64,000 nucleotides of DNA, from the NCBI RefSeq assembly GCF_045679555.1, contig NC_092089.1:4248540-4312539 (forward strand). The letters are read 5' to 3'. The notes below the pieces were generated by a model. That model was not told the origin of the DNA. It made no database searches and worked only from the letters and a program-made list of their open reading frames with translations. Source of the DNA: Salvelinus alpinus (lineage: Eukaryota; Chordata; Actinopteri; Salmoniformes; Salmonidae). The position numbers and the translations under genes were made by a program. This document shows, in pieces, positions 21,245 to 33,419 of the stretch (position 1 is the first letter of the stretch; each line of letters starts with the position of its first letter).

Positions 21245-23880
21245 GGTTAACCGCTCCTGTCTCAGCCTCCAGTATTTATGCTGCAGTAGTTTATGTGTCG
21301 GGGGGCTAGGGTCAGTTGGTTACCTGGAGTACTTCTCCTGTCTTATCCAGTGTCCTGTGTGAATTTAAGTATGCTCTCTCTAATTCTCTCGTTCTCTCTT
21401 TCTCTCTGAGAACCTGAGCCCTAGGACCATACGTCAGGACTACCGGGCATGATGACACCTTGCTGTCCCCAGTCCGCCTGGCCTTGCTGCTATTCCAGTT
21501 TCAACTGTTCTGCCTGCGGTTACGGAACCCCTACCTGTCCCAGACCTGCTGTTTTCAACTCTTAATGATCGGCTATGAAAAGCCAACTGAGATTTATTCC
21601 TGATTATTATTTGACCATGCTTGTCATTTATGAACATTTTGAAAATCTTGGCTCTCTCTAATTTTCTCCTTCTCTCTTTCTTTCTCTCGGAGGACCTGGG
21701 CCCTAGGACCATGCGTCGGGACTGCCGCCCGTGGTGACTCCTTGCTGTCCCCAGTCCGCCTGGCCTTGCTGCTATTCCAGTTTCAGCTGTTCTGCCTGCG
21801 GTTATGGAACCGCCACCTGTCCCAGACCTGTTGTTTTTCAACTCTTGATGATCGGCTATGAAAAGCCAACTGAAAATTATTCATGATTATTATTTGACCA
21901 TGCTTGTCATTTATGAACATTTTGAAAATCTTGGCTCTCTCTAATTTTCTCCTTCTCTCTTTCTTTCTCTCGGAGGACCTGAGCCCTAGGACCATACGTC
22001 GGGACTACCGGCCGTGGTGACTCCTTGCTGTCCCCAGTCCGCCTGGCCTTGCTGCTATTCCAGTTTCAACTGTTCTGCCTGCGGTTATGGAACCCCTACC
22101 TGTCCCAGACCTGCTGTTTTCAACTCTTAATGATCGGCTATGAAAAGCCAACTGAGATTTATTCCTGATTATTATTTGACCATGCTTGTCATTTATGAAC
22201 ATTTTGAAAATCTTGGCTCTCTCTAATTTTCTCCTTCTCTCTTTCTTTCTCTCGGAGGACCTGGGCCCTAGGACCATGCGTCGGGACTGCCGCCCGTGGT
22301 GACTCCTTGCTGTCCCCAGTCCGCCTGGCCTTGCTGCTATTCCAGTTTCAGCTGTTCTGCCTGCGGTTATGGAACCGCCACCTGTCCCAGACCTGTTGTT
22401 TTTCAACTCTTGATGATCGGCTATGAAAAGCCAACTGAAAATTATTCATGATTATTATTTGACCATGCTTGTCATTTATGAACATTTTGAAAATCTTGGC
22501 TCTCTCTAATTCTCTCCTTCTCTCTTTCTTTCTCTCGGAGGACCTGAGCCCTAGGACCATACGTCGGGACTACCGGCCGTGGTGACTCCTTGCTGTCCCC
22601 AGTCCGCCTGGCCTTGCTGCTATTCCAGTTTCAACTGTTCTGCCTGCGGTTATGGAACCCCTACCTGTCCCAGACCTGCTGTTTTCAACTCTTAATGATC
22701 GGCTATGAAAAGCCAACTGAGATTTATTCCTGATTATTATTTGACCATGCTTGTCATTTATGAACATTTTGAAAATCTTGGCTCTCTCTAATTTTCTCCT
22801 TCTCTCTTTCTTTCTCTCGGAGGACCTGGGCCCTAGGACCATGCGTCGGGACTGCCGCCCGTGGTGACTCCTTGCTGTCCCCAGTCCGCCTGGCCTTGCT
22901 GCTATTCCAGTTTCAGCTGTTCTGCCTGCGGTTATGGAACCGCCACCTGTCCCAGACCTGTTGTTTTTCAACTCTTGATGATCGGCTATGAAAAGCCAAC
23001 TGAAAATTATTCATGATTATTATTTGACCATGCTTGTCATTTATGAACATTTTGAAAATCTTGGCTCTCTCTAATTTTCTCCTTCTCTCTTTCTTTCTCT
23101 CGGAGGACCTGAGCCCTAGGACCATACGTCGGGACTACCGGCCGTGGTGACTCCTTGCTGTCCCCAGTCCGCCTGGCCTTGCTGCTATTCCAGTTTCAAC
23201 TGTTCTGCCTGCGGTTATGGAACCCCTACCTGTCCCAGACCTGCTGTTTTCAACTCTTAATGATCGGCTATGAAAAGCCAACTGAGATTTATTCCTGATT
23301 ATTATTTGACCATGCTTGTCATTTATGAACATTTTGAAAATCTTGGCTCTCTCTAATTTTCTCCTTCTCTCTTTCTTTCTCTCGGAGGACCTGGGCCCTA
23401 GGACCATGCGTCGGGACTGCCGCCCGTGGTGACTCCTTGCTGTCCCCAGTCCGCCTGGCCTTGCTGCTATTCCAGTTTCAGCTGTTCTGCCTGCGGTTAT
23501 GGAACCGCCACCTGTCCCAGACCTGTTGTTTTTCAACTCTTGATGATCGGCTATGAAAAGCCAACTGAAAATTATTCATGATTATTATTTGACCATGCTT
23601 GTCACTTATGAACATTTTTGAACATCTTGGCATAGTTCTGTTATAATCTCCACCCGGCACAGCCAGAAGAGGACTGGCCACCCCTCATAGCCTGGTTCCT
23701 CTCTAGGTTTCTTCCTAGGTTTTGGCCTTTCTAGGGAGTTTTTCCTAGCCACCGTGCTTCTACACCTGCATTACTAGCTGTTTGGGGTTTTAGGCTGGGT
23801 GTCTGTACAGCACTTCGAGATATTAGCTGATGTACGAAGGGCTATATAAAAATAAAATTGATTGATTGATTGATTGGTTA
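21245..23880 (+). mobile_element. Salmonid interspersed element inflated by tandem repeats
   Basis: The left flank ('gtgtgaatttaagtatgctc') and right flank ('cagccagaagaggactggcc', 'gtttcttcctaggttttggc', 'gatgtacgaagggctatat') belong to one abundant salmonid interspersed repeat. It ends in a (TTGA)n tail at about 23,857-23,878, as retroposon tails do. Its middle is replaced by eight tandem ~282-bp units. Class not assigned; no coding frame is seen. Confidence 0.65.
21373..23628. repeat. 565-bp dimeric tandem repeat (8 monomers)
   Basis: Monomers start at 21,373, 21,651, 21,934, 22,216, 22,499, 22,781, 23,064 and 23,346, alternating 282 and 283 bp after the first. Two monomer types alternate strictly. 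One has 'gactaccggccgtgg' and 'cctgctgttttcaactctta'; the other has 'gactgccgcccgtgg' and 'cctgttgtttttcaactctt'. The repeating unit is therefore a 565-bp dimer in about four near-identical copies. The equally spaced minus-strand frames here are shadows. Confidence 0.95.
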
Positions 23881-23924
23881 AATAATACAGAAGGCTACTT
23901 AAGGCAATATATATATTTTATTTT

Positions 23925-24545
23925 TATTTTATTTCACCTTTATTTAACCAGGTAGGCTAGTTGAGAACAAGTTCTCATTTACAACTGCGACCTGGCCAAG
24001 ATAAAACAAAGCAGTGCGACACAAACAACAACAGAGTTACACATGGAGTAAACAAGCGAACAGTCAATAACACAATAGAAAAAAAGAAAGTCTATATACA
24101 GTGTGTGCAAATGGCGTGAGGAGGTAAGGCAATAAATAGGCCATAGTAGCAAAGTAATTACAATTTAGCAGATTAACACTGGAGTGATAGATGAGCAGAT
24201 GATGATGTGTAAGTAGTGATACTGGTGTGCAAAAGAGCAGAAAAGTAAATAAAAACAGTATGGGGATGAGGTAGGTAGATTGGGTGGGCTATTTACAGAT
24301 GGACTATGTACAGCTACAGCGATCGGTTAGCTGCTCAGATTGCTGATGTTTAAAGTTAGTGAGGGAAATGTAAGTCTCCAGCTTCAGCAATTTTTGCAAT
24401 TCGTTCCAGTCACAGGCAGCAGAGAACTGGAAGGAAAGGCGGCCAAAGGAGGTGTTGGCTTTGGGGATGACCAGTGAGATATACCTGCTGGAGCGCGTAC
24501 TACGGGTGGGTGTTGTTATCGTGACCAGTGAGCTGAGGTAAGGCG
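23925..24545 (-). mobile_element. 5'-truncated LINE copy, antisense
   Basis: The minus strand matches the last part of the LINE at 15,796-20,600: the RT C-terminal end (FGRLSFQFSAACDWNELQK type sequence, then the TDRCSCT end) plus the 3' UTR with 'aacttgttctcaactagcct'. Tail at 23,925, truncated 5' end at about 24,545. It is in inverted orientation to the intact copy, about 3.4 kb away. Confidence 0.85.
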
Positions 24546-24660
24546 GAGCTTTAGTCTAGCGACCCAAAGGTTGTGTGTTCGAATTTCATCACGGACAACT
24601 TTATTGTTTTAGTTAATTAGCAACTTTGCAACTACTTACTGCTACTACTTAGCATGTTAG
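24546..24660 (+). mobile_element. Possible tRNA-like SINE head
   Basis: 'ccaaaggttgtgtgttcgaa' resembles a tRNA T-arm/B-box. The following 'gcaactacttactgctacta' and 'gcatgttagctaaccctaac' run straight into the CCCTAA-like tract. I recognise this combination as recurrent in salmonid DNA. The A-box is poor, so the SINE reading is tentative. Confidence 0.4.
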
Positions 24661-25182
24661 CTAACCCTAACCCTAACCTTAACCATTTAACCTAACTCCT
24701 AACACTAACCTTAACCCTAAACTCAACCCTTTAACCTAACTCCTAACACTAACCTTAACCCTAAACTCAACCCTTTAACCTAACTCCTAACACTAACCGA
24801 AACCCTAACCTTAACCCTAACCCCTAACCTCAACCTCAACCCTAATTCCTAACCCTAACCTTAACCCTTTAACCTAACTCCTAACACTAAACAAAAACCT
24901 TAACCCTTCCCCTAACCCTAACCTTAACCCCTAACCTTAACCCTTTAACCTAATTCCTAACCCTAACCTTAACCCCTAACCTTAACCTTAACCCCTAACC
25001 TTAACCCTAACCTTAACCCCTAACCTTAACCTCAACCCTTTAACCTAATTCCTAACCCTAACCCTAACCATAACCCCTAACCCCTAACCTTAACCCCTAA
25101 CCTTAACCCTAACCCCTAACCTTAACCTTAACCCCAACCCTTTAACCTAATTACTAACCCTAACCTTAACCCCTAACCTCTC
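24656..25182. repeat. Telomere-like CCCTAA/CCTTAA tract
   Basis: About 530 bp of degenerate ccctaa, ccttaa and cccctaa units mixed with 'ttaacctaactcctaacac'. It resembles interstitial telomeric repeat but is too mixed to be a true telomere, and it follows a retroposon-like head. Confidence 0.9.
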
Positions 25183-25707
25183 ATCAAAGAGCTGTAATGG
25201 ATAGCAGATCCCCCGGGGCTCCTGATCTTAACTTTGTTTTGTACATGTTTTTTTGCCATCGTTTCCTTTGACCGAACAAGATCTCCTGGACATCAAAACA
25301 GCCAATCAATAACCTGGATTTGGATGCCGATGTTCTACTTCAACGAGTCGGAGGAGCAGGACGAACTACTCACCCCGGACCTTAATCCCAGAGACTCGGA
25401 AAAATAAAAATAACAGGAATATCTTATGTTTCTTGAAGTCGTGGCTGAATAAGGACATGGATACTATACATCTAGCTGGGGTTTTTCTCTCTGCATCGGC
25501 AGGACAGAACGGCAACGTCGGGTAACGGAGGAGGTGTGGTGTGTCTCTTTGTTAACAACAGCTGGTGTCTCTAATATTAAGGAGGTCTCGAGGTTCTGCT
25601 CTCCTGAGGTAGAGTATCTCATGATAAGCTGTAGACTCCACTATTTACAAAGAGAGTTTTCATCTATATTTTTTGTAGCTGTCTACTTACCACCACAAAG
25701 TGATGCT

Positions 25708-27940
25708 GGCACTAACATCTCATTCAACGAGCTGTATGAGGCCATAAGATATGAGGCACTAACATCTCATTCAACGAGCTGTATGAGGCCGTAAGATATG
25801 AGGCACTAACATCTCATTCAACGAGCTGTATGAGGCCGTAAGATATGAGGCACTAACATCTCATTCAACGAGCTGTATGAGGCCGTAAGATATGAGGCAC
25901 TAACATCTCATTCAACGAGCTGTATGAGGCCGTAAGATATGAGGCACTAACATCTCATTCAACGAGCTGTATGAGGCCGTAAGATATGAGGCACTAACAT
26001 CTCATTCAACGAGCTGTATGAGGCCGTAAGATATGAGGCACTAACATCTCATTCAACGAGCTGTATGAGGCCGTAAGATATGAGGCACTAACATCTCATT
26101 CAACGAGCTGTATGAGGCCGTAAGATATGAGGCACTAACATCTCATTCAACGAGCTGTATGAGGCCGTAAGATATGAGGCACTAACATCTCATTCAACGA
26201 GCTGTATGAGGCCGTAAGATATGAGGCACTAACATCTCATTCAACGAGCTGTATGAGGCCGTAAGATATGAGGCACTAACATCTCATTCAACGAGCTGTA
26301 TGAGGCCGTAAGATATGAGGCACTAACATCTCATTCAACGAGCTGTATGAGGCCGTAAGATATGAGGCACTAACATCTCATTCAACGAGCTGTATGAGGC
26401 CGTAAGATATGAGGCACTAACATCTCATTCAACGAGCTGTATGAGGCCGTAAGATATGAGGCACTAACATCTCATTCAACGAGCTGTATGAGGCCGTAAG
26501 ATATGAGGCACTAACATCCCATTCAACGAGCTGTATGAGGCCGTAAGATATGAGGCACTAACATCTCATTCAACGAGCTGTATGAGGCCGTAAGATATGA
26601 GGCACTAACATCTCATTCAACGAGCTGTATGAGGCCGTAAGATATGAAGCACTAACATCTCATTCAACGAGCTGTATGAGGCCGTAAGATATGAGGCACT
26701 AACATCTCATTCAACGAGCTGTATGAGGCCGTAAGATATGAGGCACTAACATCTCATTCAACGAGCTGTATGAGGCCGTAAGATATGAGGCACTAACATC
26801 TCATTCAACGAGCTGTATGAGGCCGTAAGATATGAGGCACTAACATCTCATTCAACGAGCTGTATGAGGCCGTAAGATATGAGGCACTAACATCTCATTC
26901 AACGAGCTGTATGAGGCCGTAAGATATGAGGCACTAACATCTCATTCAACGAGCTGTATGAGGCCGTAAGATATGAGGCACTAACATCTCATTCAACGAG
27001 CTGTATGAGGCCGTAAGATATGAGGCACTAACATCTCATTCAACGAGCTGTATGAGGCCGTAAGATATGAGGCACTAACATCTCATTCAACGAGCTGTAT
27101 GAGGCCGTAAGATATGAGGCACTAACATCTCATTCAACGAGCTGTATGAGGCCGTAAGATATGAGGCACTAACATCTCATTCAACGAGCTGTATGAGGCC
27201 GTAAGATATGAGGCACTAACATCTCATTCAACGAGCTGTATGAGGCCGTAAGATATGAGGCACTAACATCTCATTCAACGAGCTGTATGAGGCCGTAAGA
27301 TATGAGGCACTAACATCTCATTCAACGAGCTGTATGAGGCCGTAAGATATGAGGCACTAACATCTCATTCAACGAGCTGTATGAGGCCGTAAGATATGAG
27401 GCACTAACATCTCATTCAACGAGCTGTATGAGGCCGTAAGATATGAGGCACTAACATCTCATTCAACGAGCTGTATGAGGCCGTAAGATATGAGGCACTA
27501 ACATCTCATTCAACGAGCTGTATGAGGCCGTAAGATATGAGGCACTAACATCTCATTCAACGAGCTGTATGAGGCCGTAAGATATGAGGCACTAACATCT
27601 CATTCAACGAGCTGTATGAGGCCGTAAGATATGAGGCACTAACATCTCATTCAACGAGCTGTATGAGGCCGTAAGATATGAGGCACTAACATCTCATTCA
27701 ACGAGCTGTATGAGGCCGTAAGATATGAGGCACTAACATCTCATTCAACGAGCTGTATGAGGCCGTAAGATATGAGGCACTAACATCTCATTCAACGAGC
27801 TGTATGAGGCCGTAAGATATGAGGCACTAACATCTCATTCAACGAGCTGTATGAGGCCGTAAGATATGAGGCACTAACATCTCATTCAACGAGCTGTATG
27901 AGGCCGTAAGATATGAGGCCGTAAGATATGAGGCCGTAAG
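25708..27940. repeat. 47-bp array inside LINE endonuclease
   Basis: About 47 copies of a 47-bp unit containing 'cactaacatctcattcaacg' and 'agctgtatgaggccgtaaga'. Copies are almost identical; the exceptions seen are ccataag in the first copy, atcccatt near 26,517 and atgaagc near 26,645. The right end, 'gccgtaagcgaaaccaga', resumes the LINE. 47 is not a multiple of 3, so coding is lost. Confidence 0.97.
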
Positions 27941-29455
27941 CGAAACCAGAAGTGAGCTCCTAGCGGCCGCTGGTTTTGACGCAAGAAAACAGAAATATCA
28001 TTTTTTCTTTAGGTATTTACCTCATTTCTACCTGCATGTCACCTGTGCAACTAGAGGCGAAAAAACTAGAGAACACCTTTACTCCACACACAGAGACGCG
28101 TACAAAGCTCTCCCTGAATTTGGCAAATCTGACCATAACTTTATCCTCCTGATTCCGGCTTACAAGCAAAAACTCAAACAGGAAGTACCACTCAATACGG
28201 AAGTGGTCCGATGAAGCGGATGCTAAGCTACAGGACTGTTTCGCTAGCGCAGACTGGAATATGTTCCGGGGATTAATCCGATAACGTCGACAACGTCGAC
28301 CCCACAGTGACCGTACGTACATATCCCAACCAGAAGCCATCGATTACAGGCAACATCCGCACCAAGCTAAAGGCTAGAGCTGCCGCTTTCAAGGAGCAGG
28401 TCTCTAATCCAGATGCTTATAAGAAATACCGCTACGCCCTCCGACGAAACAAGCAAAGCATCAATACATGACTAAGATCGAATCCTACTACACCGACTCT
28501 GACTCTCGTCGGATGTGGCAGGACGTGCAAACTATCACGGATTACAAAGGGAAACCCAGCCGTGAGCTGCCAAGTGACGCTAGCCTACCAGACTAGCTAA
28601 GTGCCTTCTATGTTCTCTTCGAAGCAAGCAACACTGAAGCATGCATGAGAGCACCAGCTGTTCCGGATGCCTGTGTGATCACACTCTCGGTAGCAGTTGT
28701 GAGTAAGACCTTTAAACAGGTTAACATTCACAAGGCCGCAGAGCCAGATGGATTACCAGGACCCGTACTCAGAGCATGCGCTGACCAGCTGGCAAGTTTA
28801 TTTATTTATTTATTTTTATTTAACGTCCCATCCCGTTTAACGTTTAACGTCCCATCCGAAAGATTGTGTGGTGCCAAAGTGACATTTGCACCCTGTCCCT
28901 GACCCAGTCTGCAATCTTTTAAGCAGACCACCATAGTCTCTGTGCCCAACAACGCCACGGTAACCTGTCTAAATGATTATCGTCCAGTAGCACTCACATC
29001 TGTGGCCATGAAATGCTTTGAAAGGCTGGTCATGGCTCACATCAACACTATCATCCCAGACATTCCTGGACCCACTCCAATTCTCATACAACCCTAACAG
29101 ATCCACAGATGATGCAGTCTCTATTGCAGTCCACACTGCCCTTTATCACCTGGACAAGAGGAACACCTATGTGAAAATGCTTTTCATTGACTACAGCTCA
29201 GTGTTCAACACCATAGCTCATCACTAAGCTAAGGACGCTGGGACTAAACACCTCCCTCTGAAACTGGATCCTGGAATTCCTGATGGGCCGCCCCCAGGTG
29301 GTGAGGGTAGACAACAACACATCTGCCTCGCTGACCCTCAACACGGTGGTGCATGCTTAGTCCCCTCCTGTACTCCCTGTTCACGACTGCGCACAACTCT
29401 AACACCAACATTAAGTTTGCAGACGAGACAACGGTGGTAGGTCTGATCACCGACA
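27941..29455 (+). pseudogene. LINE endonuclease-RT remnant
   Basis: Broken coding sequence between the two arrays. Visible fragments: 'THRDAYKALPEFGKSDHNF' (about 28,085), 'YRRNKQSINT'-like linker sequence near 28,440, the 85-residue frame at 28,645-28,902 with 'HKAAEPDGLPGPVLRACADQ', the 69-residue frame at 29,018-29,227 with '[16 protein letters not shown]' and '[12 protein letters not shown]', and the start of the frame at 29,353 with 'LSPLLYSLF' and 'FADETTV'. The catalytic FADD box reads FADE here, so the paired Asp is lost. Stops separate the fragments. Confidence 0.8.
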
Positions 29456-31550
29456 ACGATGAGACAGCCTATAGGGAGGAGGTCAGAGACCTGGCAGTGT
29501 GGTGCCAGGACAACAACCTCTCCCTCAACGATGAGACAGCCTATAGGGAGGAGGTCAGAGACCTGGCAGTGTGGTGCCAGGACAACAACCTCTCCCTCAA
29601 CGATGAGACAGCCTATAGGGAGGAGGGCAGAGACCTGGCAGTGTGGTGCCAGGACAACAGCCTCTCCCTCAACGATGAGACAGCCTATAGGGAGGAGGGC
29701 AGAGACCTGGCAGTGTGGTGCCAGGACAACAACCTCTCCCTCAACGATGAGACGGCCTATAGGGAGGAGATCAGAGACCTGACAACGATGAGACAGCCTA
29801 TAGGGAGGAGGGCAGAGACCTGGCAGTGTGGTGCCAGGACAACAACCTCTCCCTCAACGATGAGACAGCCTATAGGGAGGAGGGCAGAGACCTGGCAGTG
29901 TGGTGCCAGGACAACAACCTCTCCCTCAACGATGAGACAGCCTATAGGGAGGAGGTCAGAGACCTGGCAGTGTGGTGCCAGGACAACAACCTCTCCCTCA
30001 ACGATGAGACAGCCTATAGGGAGGAGGTCAGAGACCTGGCAGTGTGGTGCCAGGACAACAACCTCTCCCTCAACGATGAGACAGCCTATAGGGAGGAGGT
30101 CAGAGACCTGGCAGTGTGGTGCCAGGACAACAACCTCTCCCTCAACGATGAGACAGCCTATAGGGAGGAGGTCAGAGACCTGCCAGTGTGGTGCCAGGAC
30201 AACAACCTCTCCCTCAACGATGAGACGGCCTATAGGGAGGAGGTCAGAGACCTGGCAGTGTGGTGCCAGGACAACAGCCTCTCCCTCAACGATGAGACAG
30301 CCTATAGGGAGGAGGGCAGAGACCTGGCAGTGTGGTGCCAGGTCTCCTCTCCCTCAACGATGAGACGGCCTATAGGGAGGAGGGCAGAGACCTGGCAGTG
30401 TGGTGCCAGGACAACAGCCTCTCCCTCAACGTTGAGACTTCCTATAGGGAGGAGGTCAGAGACCTGGCAGTGTGTGCCAGGACAACAACCTCTCCCTCAA
30501 CGATGAGACAGCCTATAGGGAGGAGGTCAGAGACCTGGCAGTGTGGTGCCAGGACAACAACCTCTCCCTCAACGATGAGACAGCCTATAGGGAGGAGATC
30601 AGAGACCTGGCAGTGTGGTGCCAGGACAACAGCCTCTCCCTCAACGATGAGACAGCCTACAGGGAGGAGATCAGAGACCTGGCAGTGTGGTGCCAGGACA
30701 ACAGCCTCTCCCTCAACGATGAGACAGCCTATAGGGAGGAGGGCAGAGACCTGGCAGTGTGGTGCCAGGACAACAACCTCTCCCTCAACGATGAGACAGC
30801 CTATAGGGAGGAGATCAGAGACCTGGCAGTGTGGTGCCAGGACAACAGCCTCTCCCTCAACGTTGAGACAGCCTATAGGGAGGAGATCAGAGACCTGACA
30901 ACGATGAGACAGCCTATAGAGAGGAGATCAGAGACCTGGCAGTGTGGTGCCAGGACAACAGCCTCTCCCTCAACGATGAGACAGCCTACAGGGAGGAGGT
31001 CAGAGACCTGGCAGTGTGGTGCCAGGACAACAACCTCTCCCTCAACGATGAGACGGCCTATAGGGAGGAGATCAGAGACCTGACAACGATGAGACAGCCT
31101 ATAGGGAGGAGGGCAGAGACCTGGCAGTGTGGTGCCAGGACAACAGCCTCTCCCTCAACGATGAGACAGCCTATAGGGAGGAGGGCAGAGACCTGGCAGT
31201 GTGGTGCCAGGACAACAGCCTCTCCCTCAACGATGAGACGGCCTATAGGGAGGAGATCAGAGACCTGGCAGTGTGGTGCCAGGACAACAGCCTCTCCCTC
31301 AACGATGAGACAGCCTATAGGGAGGAGGGCAGAGACCTGGCAGTGTGGTGCCAGGACAACAACCTCTCCCTCAACGGTGAGACAGCCTATAGGGAGGAGG
31401 GCAGAGACCTGGCAGTGTGGTGCCAGGACAACAACCTCTCCCTCAACGGTGAGACAGCCTATAGGGAGGAGGGCAGAGACCTGGCAGTGTGGTGCCAGGA
31501 CAACAACCTCTCCCTCAACGATGAGACAGCCTATAGGGAGGTCAGAGACA
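29456..31550. repeat. 72-bp array inside LINE RT domain
   Basis: About 29 copies of a 72-bp unit that codes for DETAYREEVRDLAVWCQDNN plus LSLN (24 codons), the segment just after the FADD box of the RT. Three shortened 41-bp units, lacking the 'gcagtgtggtgccag' part, occur near 29,750, 30,868 and 31,051 and shift the frame. Variants are gtc/ggc/atc in 'gaggaggtcagag' and aacaac/aacagc. The array ends in a partial unit at 31,550. Confidence 0.96.
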
Positions 31551-31552
31551 GT

Positions 31553-32404
31553 TAACCAAATAGTTAGTTAAATAGTTAACCAACTAGTTAGTTAAATAGT
31601 TAACCAACTAGTTAGTTAAACAGTTAACCAAATTGTTAGTTAAATAGTTAACCAAATAGTTTGTTAAACAGTTAACCAAATAGTCAGTTAAATAGTTAAC
31701 CAACTAGTTTCTTAAATAGTTAAGCAAATAGTTAGTTAAATAGTTAACCAAATAGTTAGTTAAATAGTTAACCAAATAGTTAGTTAAATAGTTAACAAAT
31801 AGTTAGTTAAACAGTTAACCAAATAGTCAGTTAAATAGTTAACCAAATAGTTAACCAAATAGTTAGTTAAATAGTTAACCAAATAGTTAGTTAAATAGTT
31901 AACCAACTAGTCCGTTAAATAGTTAACCAAATTGTTAGCTAAATAGTTAACCAAATAGTTAGCTAAATAGTTAACCAAATAGTTAGTTAAACAGTTAACT
32001 AAATTGTTAGTTAAATAGTTAACCAAATAGTTAGTTAAACAGTTAACCAAATAGTTAGTTAAATAGTTAACCAACTAGTTAGTTAAATAGTTCACCAAAT
32101 AGTTAGTTAAATAGTTAACCAAATTGTTAGCTAAATAGTTAACCAAATAGTTAGCTAAATAGTTAACCAAATAGTTAGTTAAACAGTTAACCAAATAGTT
32201 AGTTAAATAGTTAACCAACTAGTTAGTTAAATAGTTAACCAACTAGTTAGTTAAATAGTTCACCAAATAGTTAGTTAAATAGTTCACCAAATAGTTAGTT
32301 AAATAGTTAACCAAATTGTTAGTTAAATAGTTAACCAAATAGTTAGTTAAATAGTTAACCAAATAGTTAGTTAAACAGTTAACCTAATAGTTAGTTAATA
32401 GTTC
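31553..32404. repeat. 24-bp AT-rich minisatellite
   Basis: About 35 copies of a 24-bp dimer of 12-mers, 'agttaaccaaat' plus 'agttagttaaat'. It is stop-rich in all frames and starts at the exact truncation point of the LINE. Confidence 0.95.
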
Positions 32405-32643
32405 GAGAGATACTCAGCCCCTGGACTCCAGGAGGAAACCTGAGAGCTTCCCATTGCCAGATATCCAGCCCCTGGACTCCAGGAGGAAACCTGAGAGCTT
32501 CCCATTGACAGATATCCAGCCCCTGGACTCCAGGAGGAAACCTGAGAGCTTCCCATTGACAGATATCCAGCCCCTGGACTCCAGGAGGAAACCTGAGAGC
32601 TTCCCATTGACAGATACCCACCCTCTGGACTCCAGGAGGAAAC
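32405..32643. repeat. 51-bp minisatellite, left part
   Basis: Nearly five copies of a 51-bp unit containing 'cccctggactccaggaggaa' and 'acctgagagcttcccattga'. The last copy is split by the insertion at 32,644-33,711 and resumes at 33,712. 51 is a multiple of 3, so the repeated 17-residue frames are artefacts. Confidence 0.93.
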
Positions 32644-32957
32644 TGTTGTAGAATTTTGTAATCAATGTTCATAAATTTCAATTATCTTTATAGGTCTGCA
32701 ACCCAGAGTGTGTAAAGTTCTGGTTTAAATGAAACAGACAGAATTCCCAACTCACAATTAGTCAAATCCAAGATTATTCGCGAGAGCTCTCCCGTGCATA
32801 TACAAAGATGTTCCTTTTATAACCTTCTCTTAACCTTACCACATACCTACACACTAACATTAAGAGCTATCTTCTTCTCTACAATTCTCACCACAGTTGA
32901 TCACTCCCCAGCTGACAGTTCCCCCCCCCCAGATAAGGGAAACCTGGAGGGGCTCAC

Positions 32958-33345
32958 CCTGTCCTGTCTAATCTCTCTGTCCTATCTTATCTCCCTGTCC
33001 TATCTTATCTCCCTGTCCTGTCTTATCTCCCTGTCCTATCTTATCTTCATGTTCTGTCTTATCTCACTGTCCTATCTTATCTTCCTGTCCTGTCTTATCA
33101 CCCTGTCCTATCTTATCTCCCTGTCCTGTCTTATCTCCCTGTCCTATCTTATCTCCCTGTCCTATCTTATCTCCCTGTCCTGTCTTATCTCCCTGTCCTG
33201 TCTTATCTCCCTGTCCTATCTTATCTCACTGTCCTATCTTATCTCCCTGTCCTATCTTATCTCCCTGTCCTATCTTATCTCCCTGTCCTATCTTATCTCC
33301 CTGTCCTATCTTATCTCTCTGTCCTGTCTTATCTCCCCAGAGTTA
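32958..33345. repeat. 18-bp array within the LTR-like insert
   Basis: About 21 copies of 'ctgtcctatcttatctcc' with tat/tgt variants. Six codons per unit gives a meaningless open frame coding for LSYLIS repeats. Confidence 0.93.
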
Positions 33346-33419
33346 TAGCCGGGTCGGTTCAAACATAGGTTAAGGATTCTCTTTGTTTTCTTTCGGGCAC
33401 ACACATACATTCCTATCTT

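Larger units (their letters stand above)
25190..31553 (+). mobile_element. Second LINE, decayed and expanded internally
   Basis: Pieces in the correct order belong to one non-LTR element. An endonuclease start lies at 25,440-25,705 (frames with 'WLNKDMD', 'EVSRFCSPEVEYLMISC' and 'FFVAVYLPPQSDAG'). The middle of the protein is at 27,941-28,800, with RT at 28,640-29,455 ('VNIHKAAEPDGLPG', '[11 protein letters not shown]' and 'IKFADETTVVGLITDND'). Frames are broken by several stops and shifts, and one stretch (28,798-28,915) looks foreign. Two tandem expansions sit inside it. The 3' end is lost at 31,553. It differs from the LINE at 15.8 kb. Dead copy. Confidence 0.82.

Noticed and set aside
24656..25182. 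True telomere or chromosome end
   Set aside because: Units are heavily mixed (ccttaa, cccctaa, cctaactcctaacac) and normal DNA follows on both sides.
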